Shown here: positions 1 to 9,679 of the stretch, piece after piece
How the letters are laid out: the number at the start of each line of letters is the position of its first letter
Numbering within the stretch: position 1 is the stretch's first letter
Assembly (NCBI GenBank): GCA_037892935.1
Contig: JAYXKI010000002.1
Coordinates: 434,001 to 498,000 of the forward strand
Direction of reading: 5' to 3'
Source of the DNA: Phlebopus portentosus
Taxonomy: Eukaryota; Basidiomycota; Agaricomycetes; Boletales; Boletinellaceae
DNA: 64,000 bases
Position numbers and translations under genes: made by a program
The notes under the pieces: model-generated
The model's database searches: none
Seen by the model: only the letters and a program-made list of their open reading frames with translations
What the model was told of the DNA's origin: nothing

Positions 1-1060
1 CTTCAACATGTCGTCAATTGTACGCGGTTTCTTCACCATCTTCTCGTTCGTGATATCATTCCCAAATTTCCGCTTGCGCTCAATAAGAAAAGGTTTGTCA
101 AATTTGACTTTCTTGCTTTCACGGTCTTTTGTTGTGGCTTCGTTACGGCTGGGTAGGACGACCTCTATGACTGAAAGTTTTGCATTGTTGTCTGCCTTCT
201 TCTCAATCAAGAATCGTTTCCGGCTAGTAACGATAGATGGAGCTACTGAGCTTAGTATCTTTTTACCAGCGCGTTTCTTGGCGATCACAGATATGAGCTT
301 GTCATAGTACTTCTTGTTTCTGCAGTAGTGGTTCCTGAGTATTTTCCAGTCGTAGTCACCAGCCCAAGGGTAGCGTTCCTTCTGTGAAAGCCAACGAAGC
401 TCAGCGAAAGTAAATGATCGGGCGCATATATGCCTACATTTTTCACGAGCTTCTTGTAAGTGTTATTAGATGATCTCTTCCCAGACGAATGCGGCAGAAT
501 CGTAGCAAGAAATAATGCCAGCTTGTCTTTCACGTTTCGAGGCAAGTCATACTGACTATATGCGCATAGACAAGCAACATCTCAGCATTCGTTTTAACAA
601 ATGAGACATCAAAAAGAAGAACTTACGTGCTAGCATCGAGTGTATGTTGTTGTTCAAGATGCAAGGCATGCTCATCTATCGGGAGCAGTCGCTTTTCGTT
701 GATGCATTGCAAAATGAATGAGTAGGGCACGAATTGTCGTCCAGGTCGCACTTTCCATGCCCAGTCGTGTATAAGATTCCTCCCGGTGCGAGACTTCGGG
801 TCTACGATTACCAAGCCATGAATCGGAATCTTGCTAATCACGATTCCTCCGTGTAGCTGAAGACGCGAAGCGTTGGATTTTCACAATCAGTCACAAGTAA
901 AAGAATATTGACTCACAGTAATCCCATCTTCTAAGCGCATTTTCAACGAGTCGCTGAGGTCACACTGTACTCTGAACTTTATGGCGCAACCTTCTGCATT
1001 TACGAAGAAGTCAACGCGGTCGTCCGCAGAGAATTGTCGAGAAGAAATGGATGACTGCAT
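1..1060 (-). CDS. RAP1-like protein (BRCT-like plus Myb), partial: 3' end outside the window
   Basis: The predicted start is the ATG at 1060; the reading frame runs off the left edge. Exon 1 is followed by a GTGAGT donor. Exon 2 has a BRCT-like region (LHGGIVISKIPIHGLVIVDP, then WAWKVRPGRQFVPYSFILQC). A later exon has a RAP1-type Myb segment. A 57-nt intron (GTAGGC...CACAG) joins KKLVKN to KERYPWAGDYDWKILRNHY, exactly where the RAP1 gene at 5824-8208 has an intron before its matching YPWAANHPWQSWRNRY. Same domain order, intron position and strand indicate a paralog of that gene. RAP1 family proteins act at telomeres; whether this copy does is inference. After the Myb the visible part is lysine/arginine-rich. 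The main alternative is a different BRCT/Myb chromatin protein. Confidence 0.6.
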
Positions 1061-1169
1061 GCTGGTTTAGATGTAAGAAACTGAAGTATACTACAGAACT
1101 AGAACATTATGTTAAAAATAGCATAAAGAAGGGGAATATTCGAATAATCTGGGACAAAAGGTTAAGCAG

Positions 1170-1805
1170 ATGGCGAATGAATGGAAAGGACTCAAGGGAA
1201 AGAGGCGCGACGCGACGGTAAGTTTACTACTAAAGTTTACGAGGAATAAGGCGGAGATTCAAATGCATCAATCACGTGACCTGCCCCCCCAAGCTTTCCG
1301 CCAAAAATCTATCTTATCTCGACTTCGCGGAAGCCATGAATATTGTAAACTCAAACGCTCGTGCCCTGCTTACTTTCCACCACATCTTGTCAACCAAAAA
1401 GAAGAAAGTTATACGGGACGTGGCTCGAGAGCTTGATTTATGTGGTATCTGTAAAGTTGGGTATCCTGGTGTTCTTGCCGTCGAAGGTAGAGAAGACCAG
1501 GCAAGAAACTACGTGAAACAGATCAAGGTGAATAAAGACTTGACTTTGAAAGCATGTCTCCCAATGTTCTGATTATAGATTAAACAACGAAGTCATTACG
1601 TTGGGCATCCTGCACAATCACAAACTTAACTTCTGGCCTAAATGACACCGATCTTCGTATGACTGCGGACAGGCACGCGGCGTCTGAGCCTGCTGGTGTA
1701 ATGATGGTCGAGAAAATGAACGAAGTGGGAGCTTACATGAAGCGCGTAGGCTTGGAAAATTGGTGGCGGAAGTCCATGGGATATAATAAAAGCGGTCCAG
1801 GATAA
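1170..1805 (+). CDS. RWDD2-like protein with DUF1115/Prp3_C domain
   Basis: The model is join(1170..1217, 1294..1527, 1593..1805), giving 164 residues. The first donor is a perfect GTAAGT. The core LLTFHHILSTKKKKVIRD, then ELDLCGICKVGYPGVLAVEG, matches the DUF1115 consensus (H-H-I, K-rich, then GxxGxPGxxxVEG). The C-terminal exon has SLRWASCTI and ends in a helix with EVGAYMKRVGLENWWRK, as in RWDD2 proteins. There is no N-terminal RWD domain, so the protein is shorter than animal RWDD2. A start at the internal ATG 1335 is possible. Family function is poorly known. It is divergent from the RAP1-like gene, with about 110 bp between the starts. Confidence 0.62.
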
Positions 1806-3057
1806 GGCTTTCATTTCTGGAGGGACGCTCACACAAAGGAGCGACTGAGCTTCTAAAGTGGGGACAATCGTGACAAGCGCTGAGAAGTGAGTTAATTTTA
1901 GTAAATGAGTATGAGCTTTGCTCATTCAGACCGAAACTCATGCAGAAATGCTGTTCACAAAATCTAAGAATCTGAAAACAACGGACAGAATCGACTTTTC
2001 CTACTCGCGCGATTTCGCGTAGCATCGGATTCGGCGAAACGAAGTTCAGGACGTAAAAGACGTCGACAAATAGGCACGCTCCGGTGAAGATATGAGGATT
2101 TCCGTTTGAATCATTTGTCTTACCCCGTTTCAGAATTTGACCAACCAACAATTACAAGCCCGAATGAAATTTGATACTTACAATATTACTTGCGGTCCAA
2201 TGTACGAACCTCCGAGACCTGCAGAGTCCGAGACCCGGACAAGCAGTCAAATGCCACATATAATAATTTCACTTCGTTCCGAAGCAACTCAAACGCCACT
2301 ATTCGGTGGTCCAAGGCCTGTGGTTTGCGGAAGAGAAAAGGGGATCGACCGGGCTTTATGACGATGTTACCGTGTCTCAGGTCGATCTTCCATCTCAGAT
2401 AAGCATTATACTTACGATATTATCAAATTGGGCGACAGTTTTAGATACGAGGTTGAAAATGTCTGCGGAGTAAACGAACACAAAAATTTCATATTACTGT
2501 ACGCTGCTCACTGTATGATACAATGGGAAGTGTATCCGAAGTCCGGGGAAATATACTTCGTGTACGAATCTTACCAAACCCGGGCTTTCTTCCAGCAAAC
2601 ATTGCCTCAAAGATTTCCATGAACAGGATAGGGGAATACACAAAATAATATTTATGTTAGGTGCATACTTTTCAGAAAATTTACGATACACGAGGATGTG
2701 GAACAATCGGGACATCGGTGAGTACAAGTGAGAAACGTCATTAGAAAAGAAAAAAAAAGCAACTTCGAAGTCCAAGCTCCGAAACAAGAATTAGTAATTC
2801 TAGTGGATAGGATAGGAAGATTCGTGTCCGGTATTCAAGAGAGTTAATTAAGGAATCAAGAATGGACAATCGGTCTATACGTAGACAAGAAACCTTGAGA
2901 ATGGGGGTGCAATGCCGGAATGAACAAGAATCCGAAAGCTGTAATCAATCATGATCATAGGACGGCGAAGCAAGGGGCGAATGTTGCAGAACCATTAGGT
3001 CCGCAAGACATCATCGGTGTGACTCCAAGACTGTGAGCAGAGAAGCTTTATGGGCGC
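1806..3057. other. Unassigned interval with scattered exon-like fragments
   Basis: No complete gene could be built. On the minus strand there are short open segments flanked by good splice signals. One is a 47-nt piece coding DIFNLVSKTVAQFDNI, between an ...CTCCGCAG acceptor and a GTAAGTATAA donor (about 2415-2470). Another encodes LGGSYIGPQVI before GTAAGTATC (about 2180-2215). A third is an open stretch coding HIFTGACLFVDVFYVL (about 2050-2110). They may be remains of a small multi-exon gene, but the frames do not join cleanly. Confidence 0.3.
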
Positions 3058-3858
3058 TTATCCAGCTTGGCTGTACCGCGCGAACCGGGCTACCTCGCTC
3101 TTTACAATCTTTCCTAATTTTGCTGTGTTCCGAAGACCAATTCGAGAAGATGGGCCCTCCCAGTCATCGGGAAGTCGCTCCTCGGTGAACCATTGTTCGA
3201 GCCTCTCGTGAGGAACGGCTAGATCCTCTAGGCCTCCGCTGCTGGCTACGCCCAGCGCGAGAAGGATAAGGGCAACTTCGCCGCGCGTGATGAAGGCATG
3301 TAAAGGGTCGAGAGGACGACCGAGCTCAGCGTCGCGGAGGTAACGTACACGAGCGAGATCGAGTAAAGTCAGTGCGCCGACCCCTGCAGGCCCTTTTACG
3401 CGTGGCCCTTGGGCATCAAGCAATGACGCGAGCCTCTCAGGGTCAGGCACGACTGGAGCGTATTTTTGACCGGGCGCTGCATCCGCGTGACCCAATGACC
3501 CATCATGTTCAATGCGTCCGTGGCGAGCCAGGTCGTGAAGATCAAGAGCGAGGCGCGTAGAAAGCCCTGAACCCGTGAGGTGGCCACACCAGAGGAAACC
3601 AACAATGGACAAGACGAAAGCGAAGGGGTATGAGCATTTATAGACTATTCGTAAAGCGTGCACGAGTTGAAGGAAGGGGATACAGCGGCCCGAGTGAGGA
3701 CTGGAGCAAGAAGCTGTCAGCACGTCTTCAAAAAAGTACACTGGCAAGAGGACTCACATGTAGGAATGGTTAGCGAGAGCATTGAGAGCAGGGCAAGGTG
3801 AGCGGCTGTCCCCAGAACCAGCGGGAGCATACGAATTACGATTGTGAAACGTGGCCAT
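3058..3858 (-). CDS. Heme-thiolate peroxidase (chloroperoxidase/unspecific peroxygenase family)
   Basis: Two exons (3858..3758 and 3700..3058) give 247 residues. The proximal heme-ligand motif is SPCPALNALANH near residues 20-31. The EHD motif lies in GRIEHDGSLGH, and the distal acid-base glutamate sits in ITRGEVALIL. Near the C-terminus EERLPDDW matches the family's ERLPxxW signature. These enzymes use hydrogen peroxide to oxygenate organic substrates. The N-terminus (MATFHNRNSYAPAG...) has no cleavable signal peptide from this ATG, so the protein is probably intracellular or lacks an unrecognised upstream exon. The intron falls just after the heme Cys motif, and a paralog follows on the same strand at 4526-5294. 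Confidence 0.85.
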
Positions 3859-4525
3859 GAGAAACAGGAGACGAGGTAAGAGAGCTAAACGCCACCAGTG
3901 GCAATAGTGGGAGAAAGAAGGTACTCCAAGGTCATTCCAGAGATGCAAAGTACTTATAGCAAGTCTCGGAGTCCAGAGGGCCTTGAGACAACGCTGCGGC
4001 GATGTAGATTTGAAGAAGCTTCTATTGTAGTAAGGTCAAATTACGGAGTGGGGCATACGACGTCAGGAGCCTTCCCGTACTCCGGTACGAGAAGAACACG
4101 AGGACGGAACGAGTCACCTTTTCACAGTCAGAAACAAGCATCCGGTGAATCTCCTTGCGAGCGAGACGAGTAGGACCGGCGAATAACAATCTTAAATTTG
4201 ATCACCTAAGTGCAAAGTACCGTATCGCCTTCATCTGATCTTGACGAGCGAAGATCGTTTCCACAATTGAAGTATAGGAGGCGCCGCCAGAGCGTACAGA
4301 GGTTGTAGCTTCGCCGGTAGCATGATAATAATAGTGAGGCTCAGACATAAAAGTAAGCAGAGGGACAATTGGAGCTTCCGAATCCCGCTAATGACTTGAG
4401 GCGCTTTCCACAAAAGGAATCTACTTCTCACGCTATCATACTCACCACCGGAAAGAATTCGACATCTGAAATTTATTCAAGCTGCATAGTATGTGTATGC
4501 ACATTCGTAGAACGTGATTACAATC
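3859..4525. other. Spacer between the two peroxygenase-like genes
   Basis: It should hold the promoter of the 3058-3858 gene and the 3' end of its paralog. I see no convincing coding exon, RNA gene or repeat. Confidence 0.5.
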
Positions 4526-5294
4526 TCAATGCCAAGCATCGGAAGTATTCATCTTGTCGCGTAATTCCTCAAAGATCCTTTCCAAAAGATGTTTTCCCTC
4601 CTTTTGCTCGCCACCGGTGATCATTTCCTCTAGCTTTTTGTATCCCCTCTGCGGCTCTTAAAGGTCCCCGAAAGTCTGTTTGTGATGTGGTAACCCCCAC
4701 TCCCAGCGCGGAGGAAATCCGTGCTGACGCCTGTCTTGATGCTTTTACTACCGTTTTATGGGCCACAGTCACTTTCTGCCCCAGACTCTGCATGATAAAG
4801 AGTATCTCCCCGGAAGCGATCCTTTCCTGTATTAAAGAAAGGTGCTTGCCACTGCGTTCCTTCAGTTTCTGCCGATGTTGACGAAATCTTCAAAAATGTG
4901 AGAATTGTCCTTGCCGTTGATCGTACAAAGTTCCTCAGTGAGCGTAAGACTTGGTTTCGTTGGTGCATACTTTTCTCCATCCTTTGCATTGCGATGAAAG
5001 AGCGAGAGGTCGTGCTCTGTTGCATTGTGAAGGGCTAGGTCATGCAGATTGATCTCCCGCTTGACGGGGTTACCGCATCGAATGATTCTGAGCGAGCTAG
5101 GGCAGCTGCCAGCTTTGATAGTGTATCCGTTCGTGACCGCATCTACTAGTTCATGTAGCTTTCCGTTCTTGCCATCCCTGGGTCTACGTCGCGTAATGGT
5201 TTGGACTATGAAGATAAGTGACATGAGTATCCCAATAAACATACTGTTGCCCTTCTTTGGCTAGGGCGTCGAGACCAGGACAAGAACGTTCCAT
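4526..5294 (-). pseudogene. Second heme-thiolate peroxidase, frameshifted and probably decaying
   Basis: The first exon (MERSCPGLDALAKEGQQ) carries the Cys-Pro heme-ligand motif almost at the start codon. An intron ending at GACGTAG joins it to PRDGKNGKLHELVDAVTNGY. The EHD motif is present in NATEHDLSLFH and the distal glutamate region in ERIASGEILFI. Between FEDFVN and RQKLKERSGK the frame changes near 4864-4883, and no GT-AG or GC-AG intron restores it. A last exon coding EELRDKMNTSDAWH ends at a TGA (4526-4528) and can be joined through a weak 46-nt intron. The ERLPxxW segment is not evident. It is either a recent pseudogene or a gene with a single-base assembly error. Confidence 0.55.
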
Positions 5295-5336
5295 GACGTT
5301 GGAGAAAAGCTGACGGTTATTGTGAAGCACGAAGAG

Positions 5337-5343
5337 ATTTATA
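5337..5343 (-). promoter_or_regulatory. TATA box upstream of the frameshifted peroxygenase-like gene
   Basis: The minus strand reads GGTATAAATC about 45 bp upstream of the ATG at 5294. The close spacing supports that ATG as the original start and hence a very short N-terminus before the heme motif. Confidence 0.45.
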
Positions 5344-5823
5344 CCTTTCCACGCATTCCACGAGTATTGCCCTTAGACAGGAATCAGCAGAATGCGCTTG
5401 GGTGTTTCTCCAGAACAGAAGTGTAAATTTGATTTGCTAGTGCCAGGCATTAAGGACTTTGCGCAAATTGTGGCCGAAACTGCACACATAAGCTGCCACG
5501 AGATCTCGGCTTTATCGTCAAATAATGAATGGACTTGTTAGCATAGTAATCCCAGCCCTCTGACTAGGTTCGTAACGTTCGTCGCATGTGTAACGACCAG
5601 GAAGAATCAAAGATGCCAATCCTGAAATAGGTAATTTGCTTGGAACGGGGCTATAATTAATCCCAGAAAAAAGCCATGGTATCCGAAGGCGTACCACATA
5701 AATCCTCACAAATAATCAAAGACATATATCAATAAATAGGTAAATGAAGAGAGCAACTGGTTCGCCATAGATATTTCACCTAGTCAACGTCATCACCCCT
5801 GCGACCAGCAATGGACAGTAGCT
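5344..5823. other. Interval without a recognisable gene
   Basis: It lies between the peroxygenase-like promoter and the 3' end of RAP1. Only short, stop-rich frames are seen. Confidence 0.5.
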
Positions 5824-8208
5824 TCATGGTCTTGCTGTCTTCCTAGCTCTAGCTCTGAGCACGGGTATCTCGGCATCTCCTGTCTGCTGCGTCGCTTTAA
5901 CCCTCTCGGCTCTGGTCCCAGGTGTCGGCGTAAATGGCACCGCCTTCTCTATTTGCTCCTGCAAATTTCTAGCTTCTTTGGAGCGCGTACCTGGTGCTGG
6001 AAACTCGCCCTCTGAGCTTTCCGCTCGGTGACGCGGAATAACCTTGACGCGAGTCTGCACGCTCGAAAGCTCAAGCCTGCTCGGACCGAAAGATGACCTA
6101 AAACTCCGCGACTGATGCGGCGTGCTTTCAGCAATGATGAATTGCCTTATATCGTTTCCCCTCTCAAGAAGCGCGATATCCTCGGTGGATTGGCTCTCTC
6201 TCTCGTCCTCTTCGTCTTCCTCGTCTTGACTCCCTTCTTCGCTTTCCAGGTCTCCACTTTGCTCTTGCTCCACCTCTTGCCTTGCATATTCTTCGGATTG
6301 TACGATACGAAGCGCATCTTCAACTACATCCAACGATTGCTGTTCGTCGTTCGTGGCCATCCCGCCCATGACATAGTCATCCTCCTCCGCAAGCTCTTCT
6401 GTCGTTTGCATGACGGCCTTGCCCTTGAGCTTTGGTCGAATAGCAGGCGGAGGCATGGGCTCAACGGAGCGGGATCGAGCACGAGTATTACGGTACGGCG
6501 CATCGATCGTTGCCGTCCGTGCCTGGGTCTCGACGATCGGCGAGTCCGGCGGCGCAACGGGTGGTGCAGTGGATTGCATCCCTCGCACGGGACGCCTGGC
6601 AGTGGGCTCGGAGGCTTGCTTTCTTGTAGCGTCTCGACCGGATGGACGAGTAGAGGCGCTAGCAACTGTTACCTCTGCATGATCGTGATCGTCTGAGCGT
6701 CTCTCTAGACGAGTCTGATCCTGATGGGTACTTTTCGGAGGAGACTCTGGGAGGACCGTTCGTCCAGTTGCACCTGGCCTCGCAATCGCAGATCGTTCCT
6801 TATTACGCGCTGCCATTCTGCGCTCCGTAGTAAGCGTCAATGAAGAGGGTGTCACCTCAACCGGATGACCAGGCTTCCTGGTACCAACATACTGAGGCCT
6901 ATCTCCGACGAGTGTGGCTTGAGTGTTGATCGGCCCACGAGTCGGATAATCATCATCATAGACGTCCACGTAGTTGCCATCGTCATTAAAGCTGCAAACG
7001 ACCCAAAAGTCAAGTAATGTTCTCATTGGCGTTGTAACGAACATACCTGATGAGTTCCGGACTACTCAGAAGGTCATCACGCACGTTAGCACTGGGACCT
7101 GCAACATGCACTGTTTGGCTATGATGTTGGGCTTTCCGGGCTTGTTCTGGCGAAGGTGTTGGTTCTACATTAGGGCCGTCCACTTTCCTCCTCTTTCCAT
7201 CTCTATGAGGAGCGAAAGGCTCATCACGTTCATTTGCCGTCCGAACCCTTGTCCTCCTTGGCACCGGAGTCGCAGCCTCAGCAGCGTCGCTCTCATGACT
7301 ATTCTCCCCGTCTGACTCCTCATCTTCTCTACCGGTTCTAATTGGCCGATGACGACGCCTAGTCAGGCCGACGAGCCGTCTGTCATGCGGATATTCACCC
7401 TTTCCATCTGGATGAGGAGGGTGCAAACTAATTACATCGTCAATCCACGCATCGAAGAGGTCTTGTTTGCTACGGTAGCGATTTCTCCATGATTGCCATG
7501 GATGATTTGCAGCCCAAGGATAATCTTCTTTGAAAAGCTAATAACAATGAGTAAAGGCCACCCAGATGATCGCCATGATCCTCACAGGATTGCACAGCTG
7601 CTCATAAACCCTATTACCGGTCCGACCGCCTGCTTCGCGGTAGGGAATCATGTTCGCTAGATACCTAGCCAATTTGAGGTCCTCCTCGTGAGTGAATGGT
7701 TTTGCCCTATTTTCGTCCATTTACAAATGAGAATATGCGCCAGACTGTCATACATAACTCACCTGATGCCTACAGGCCTTCCTCCCAGCGATCTCTTCTG
7801 TGGAATGTCGTGTACGTATTTGCTCTGCTTCAAACATCGCCTTACGAAGTCCGGCAGTTCAACATAGACGGTTTTGGAATGTGCATAACGTTGCTTTAAT
7901 GCATGAAAGGCCTCATGATGCGCCAGAATAGTATCTGCCAGTTTCTCCTCGGCGCACAGAACCCCGCCATTCGCCTGAGTAACCTGTCAGAAAATACGTT
8001 GAGAAAAGTCATGGATTCCGTACCAAAATATCCCTTTCAAGTACTGTTTGTTGCTCAAGCGTCAAGGTCTGGTGTATGAAGAACTTCACGGGTTTCCCAT
8101 TATCCGGTTTTGTGAATACTTGATGGTTCACCTCGTCGGTATCACTATCAGACTAGAGCAGGTAGTTCAGAAGCAGTATCACGCCCATAAGGGTATATTT
8201 CCCACCAT
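5824..8208 (-). CDS. rap1: RAP1-type telomere protein (BRCT plus Myb)
   Basis: The proposed start is ATG 8206-8208, followed at once by a 53-nt intron, so exon 1 codes only Met. Next comes SDSDTDEVNHQVFTKPDNG. A BRCT-like region follows (KFFIHQTLTLEQQTVLERD ... VTQANGGVLCAEEKLADTIL ... VYVELPDFVRRCFKQSKYV). The RAP1 Myb domain is split by an intron: KPFTHEEDLKLARYLANMIP ... GNRVYEQLCNP, then LFKEDYPWAANHPWQSWRNR. The long C-terminal half is low complexity, rich in basic residues, with an acidic block (QDEEDEEDERESQSTED). RAP1 sits in the telomere-capping complex and may bind DNA through its Myb domain. No clear RCT domain is recognised. It is about 700 residues with at least five introns, and a paralog lies at 1-1060. 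Confidence 0.75.
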
Positions 8209-8669
8209 TTGAAAGTTGAATTGCTCCCAGAAGACGGCGATCTGTAGAGTGCCTTGATTAGATTAGCATGGAAAGAAGGCAGGAGGTGAGTACCTATGAC
8301 GAGGGTAGGCGACCAAGCACGATACAATAACACAACAATTGGCCAAAAGTGCAGGGGAAAATAACTAGTAATATCGCAATCGCGGTGCGCTCTAACGAGA
8401 TGCTGTCTGTCACAGGAGTGAGGTATGTTGCTGGAAGAGAACAGAAAAGGCGATAGTCGATTTACGCCCGCGTCTCGTTTTTCCCAGGCTCCGGTGTGAC
8501 AATACCACTGTCACATCGTGTTTCGAAACGCGGAACAATTTCCAAATTCCAAATTTGGTATGCAGATACTTTTACTACCTCCCCCAATTACAAGTGAGCA
8601 TTATCTATTATTGTTGTTCTTTTTCTGTGTGTTTATGTTTCCCGATTCTGGGATACAGACTAGGGCCGC
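8209..8669. other. Divergent intergenic region, rap1 / hypothetical gene
   Basis: It contains the 5' ends of two divergently transcribed genes. There are no upstream in-frame ATGs that would extend RAP1 except by additional introns. Nothing else is recognised. Confidence 0.45.
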
Positions 8670-9455
8670 ATGGCTTACGTTCCTCCTCATTTGCGAAACA
8701 GGCGGCAGGTTGCTTCGCAAAATGAAACGGAATCAAAATCACTCGTCTCAAGACTAAGCGACCGTCAGAGCAGAATCACGTCATCGAACTCGACCCACCC
8801 TCTTGACGACATCGCCGATCTCCTTGGGTGCTCAAAGCACTGTCTTAGTACACTTACCGTAGTAAAGCCTCTCAGATTGGAAGAACCGAACGAGTTGGAG
8901 GACTTACAAAGATCAGAGGACGATACACTTCGCGCTATACTTCTGTTCGACGGCCAGCATCCAGAGTGGAACAGCGAGCATAAAGTTCTATGCAAATCCA
9001 ATCTCCACGTCCTGCACAAGCTGGCTAACGTTCAGCTCGATCAGATTGATCAGTCTTCTACACATTCTTTTGCGATCGACGAATCGAGCATAGAGTATCC
9101 ATTATTCCAGCAGATCCCGTTCCTGAAGAATAACTTTGATTTCGCGGGCTGCTGGTGTATCCAAAGCATAACGTTCCTCGCTCCTAGAAGTGCTGAGCTT
9201 ATAGCTCTATTCGAAAAGAAGTTCTCGACTCAGGACAAACGCGGTCGTAATACCTTCAACTCACCTCGAGGTAGTGAGAAGGCACGTTCAGAAGAAGCTT
9301 GGCGCGACAGCCTCCGCAGGCAATGGGCGGTCGTTGCACTTGTTCAGAACCATGCGAGGAAGGATCTTCCCGAACCTGCTGTGAAAAATTGCTCGAATAC
9401 TAGGGACGAGGTTCCGAAGGACTCATCAAACGCCGAAACCTACCATACGGATTGA
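8670..9455 (+). CDS. Conserved-looking hypothetical protein, single exon
   Basis: An uninterrupted 261-residue frame begins MAYVPPHLRNRRQ, a start seen in many fungal proteins. It is polar throughout, with no signal peptide or membrane segment. A hydrophobic core lies around residues 150-185 (FDFAGCWCIQSITFLAPRS) and a basic helix near 200-225 (EEAWRDSLRRQWAVVALVQ). The tail is hydrophilic. I recognise no domain. The length, clean start and absence of competing frames support a real gene. Confidence 0.6.
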   Translation: MAYVPPHLRNRRQVASQNETESKSLVSRLSDRQSRITSSNSTHPLDDIADLLGCSKHCLSTLTVVKPLRLEEPNELEDLQRSEDDTLRAILLFDGQHPEWNSEHKVLCKSNLHVLHKLANVQLDQIDQSSTHSFAIDESSIEYPLFQQIPFLKNNFDFAGCWCIQSITFLAPRSAELIALFEKKFSTQDKRGRNTFNSPRGSEKARSEEAWRDSLRRQWAVVALVQNHARKDLPEPAVKNCSNTRDEVPKDSSNAETYHTD

Positions 9456-9679
9456 ACGCCTAGAGCCTAACTCGAGGATCTCCTCCAGCTTCTAACGAAC
9501 CTTACTCTTCTGTGTACACTCATTCTGCCGCTTATTCGTCCCTTCCATTTCCAGTCTGCTTTGTCCTATAGCTTTTGAACCTTGTTCCTACAAAATTGCA
9601 TATTCGATCTCGTATTCTAGTGTAATCCTAGCTGTATAACGATTTGTGACATATGAACTTCTTCCGATTTACAAGACAA

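Noticed and set aside
1618..2151. 177-residue minus-strand frame
   Set aside because: Its 3' half overlaps the last exon of the RWDD2-like gene on the other strand and reads as noise there; only its 5' half is mentioned as unexplained.
6115..6696. 193-residue plus-strand frame
   Set aside because: It is antisense to the RAP1 C-terminal exon, where low-complexity codons leave opposite frames open.
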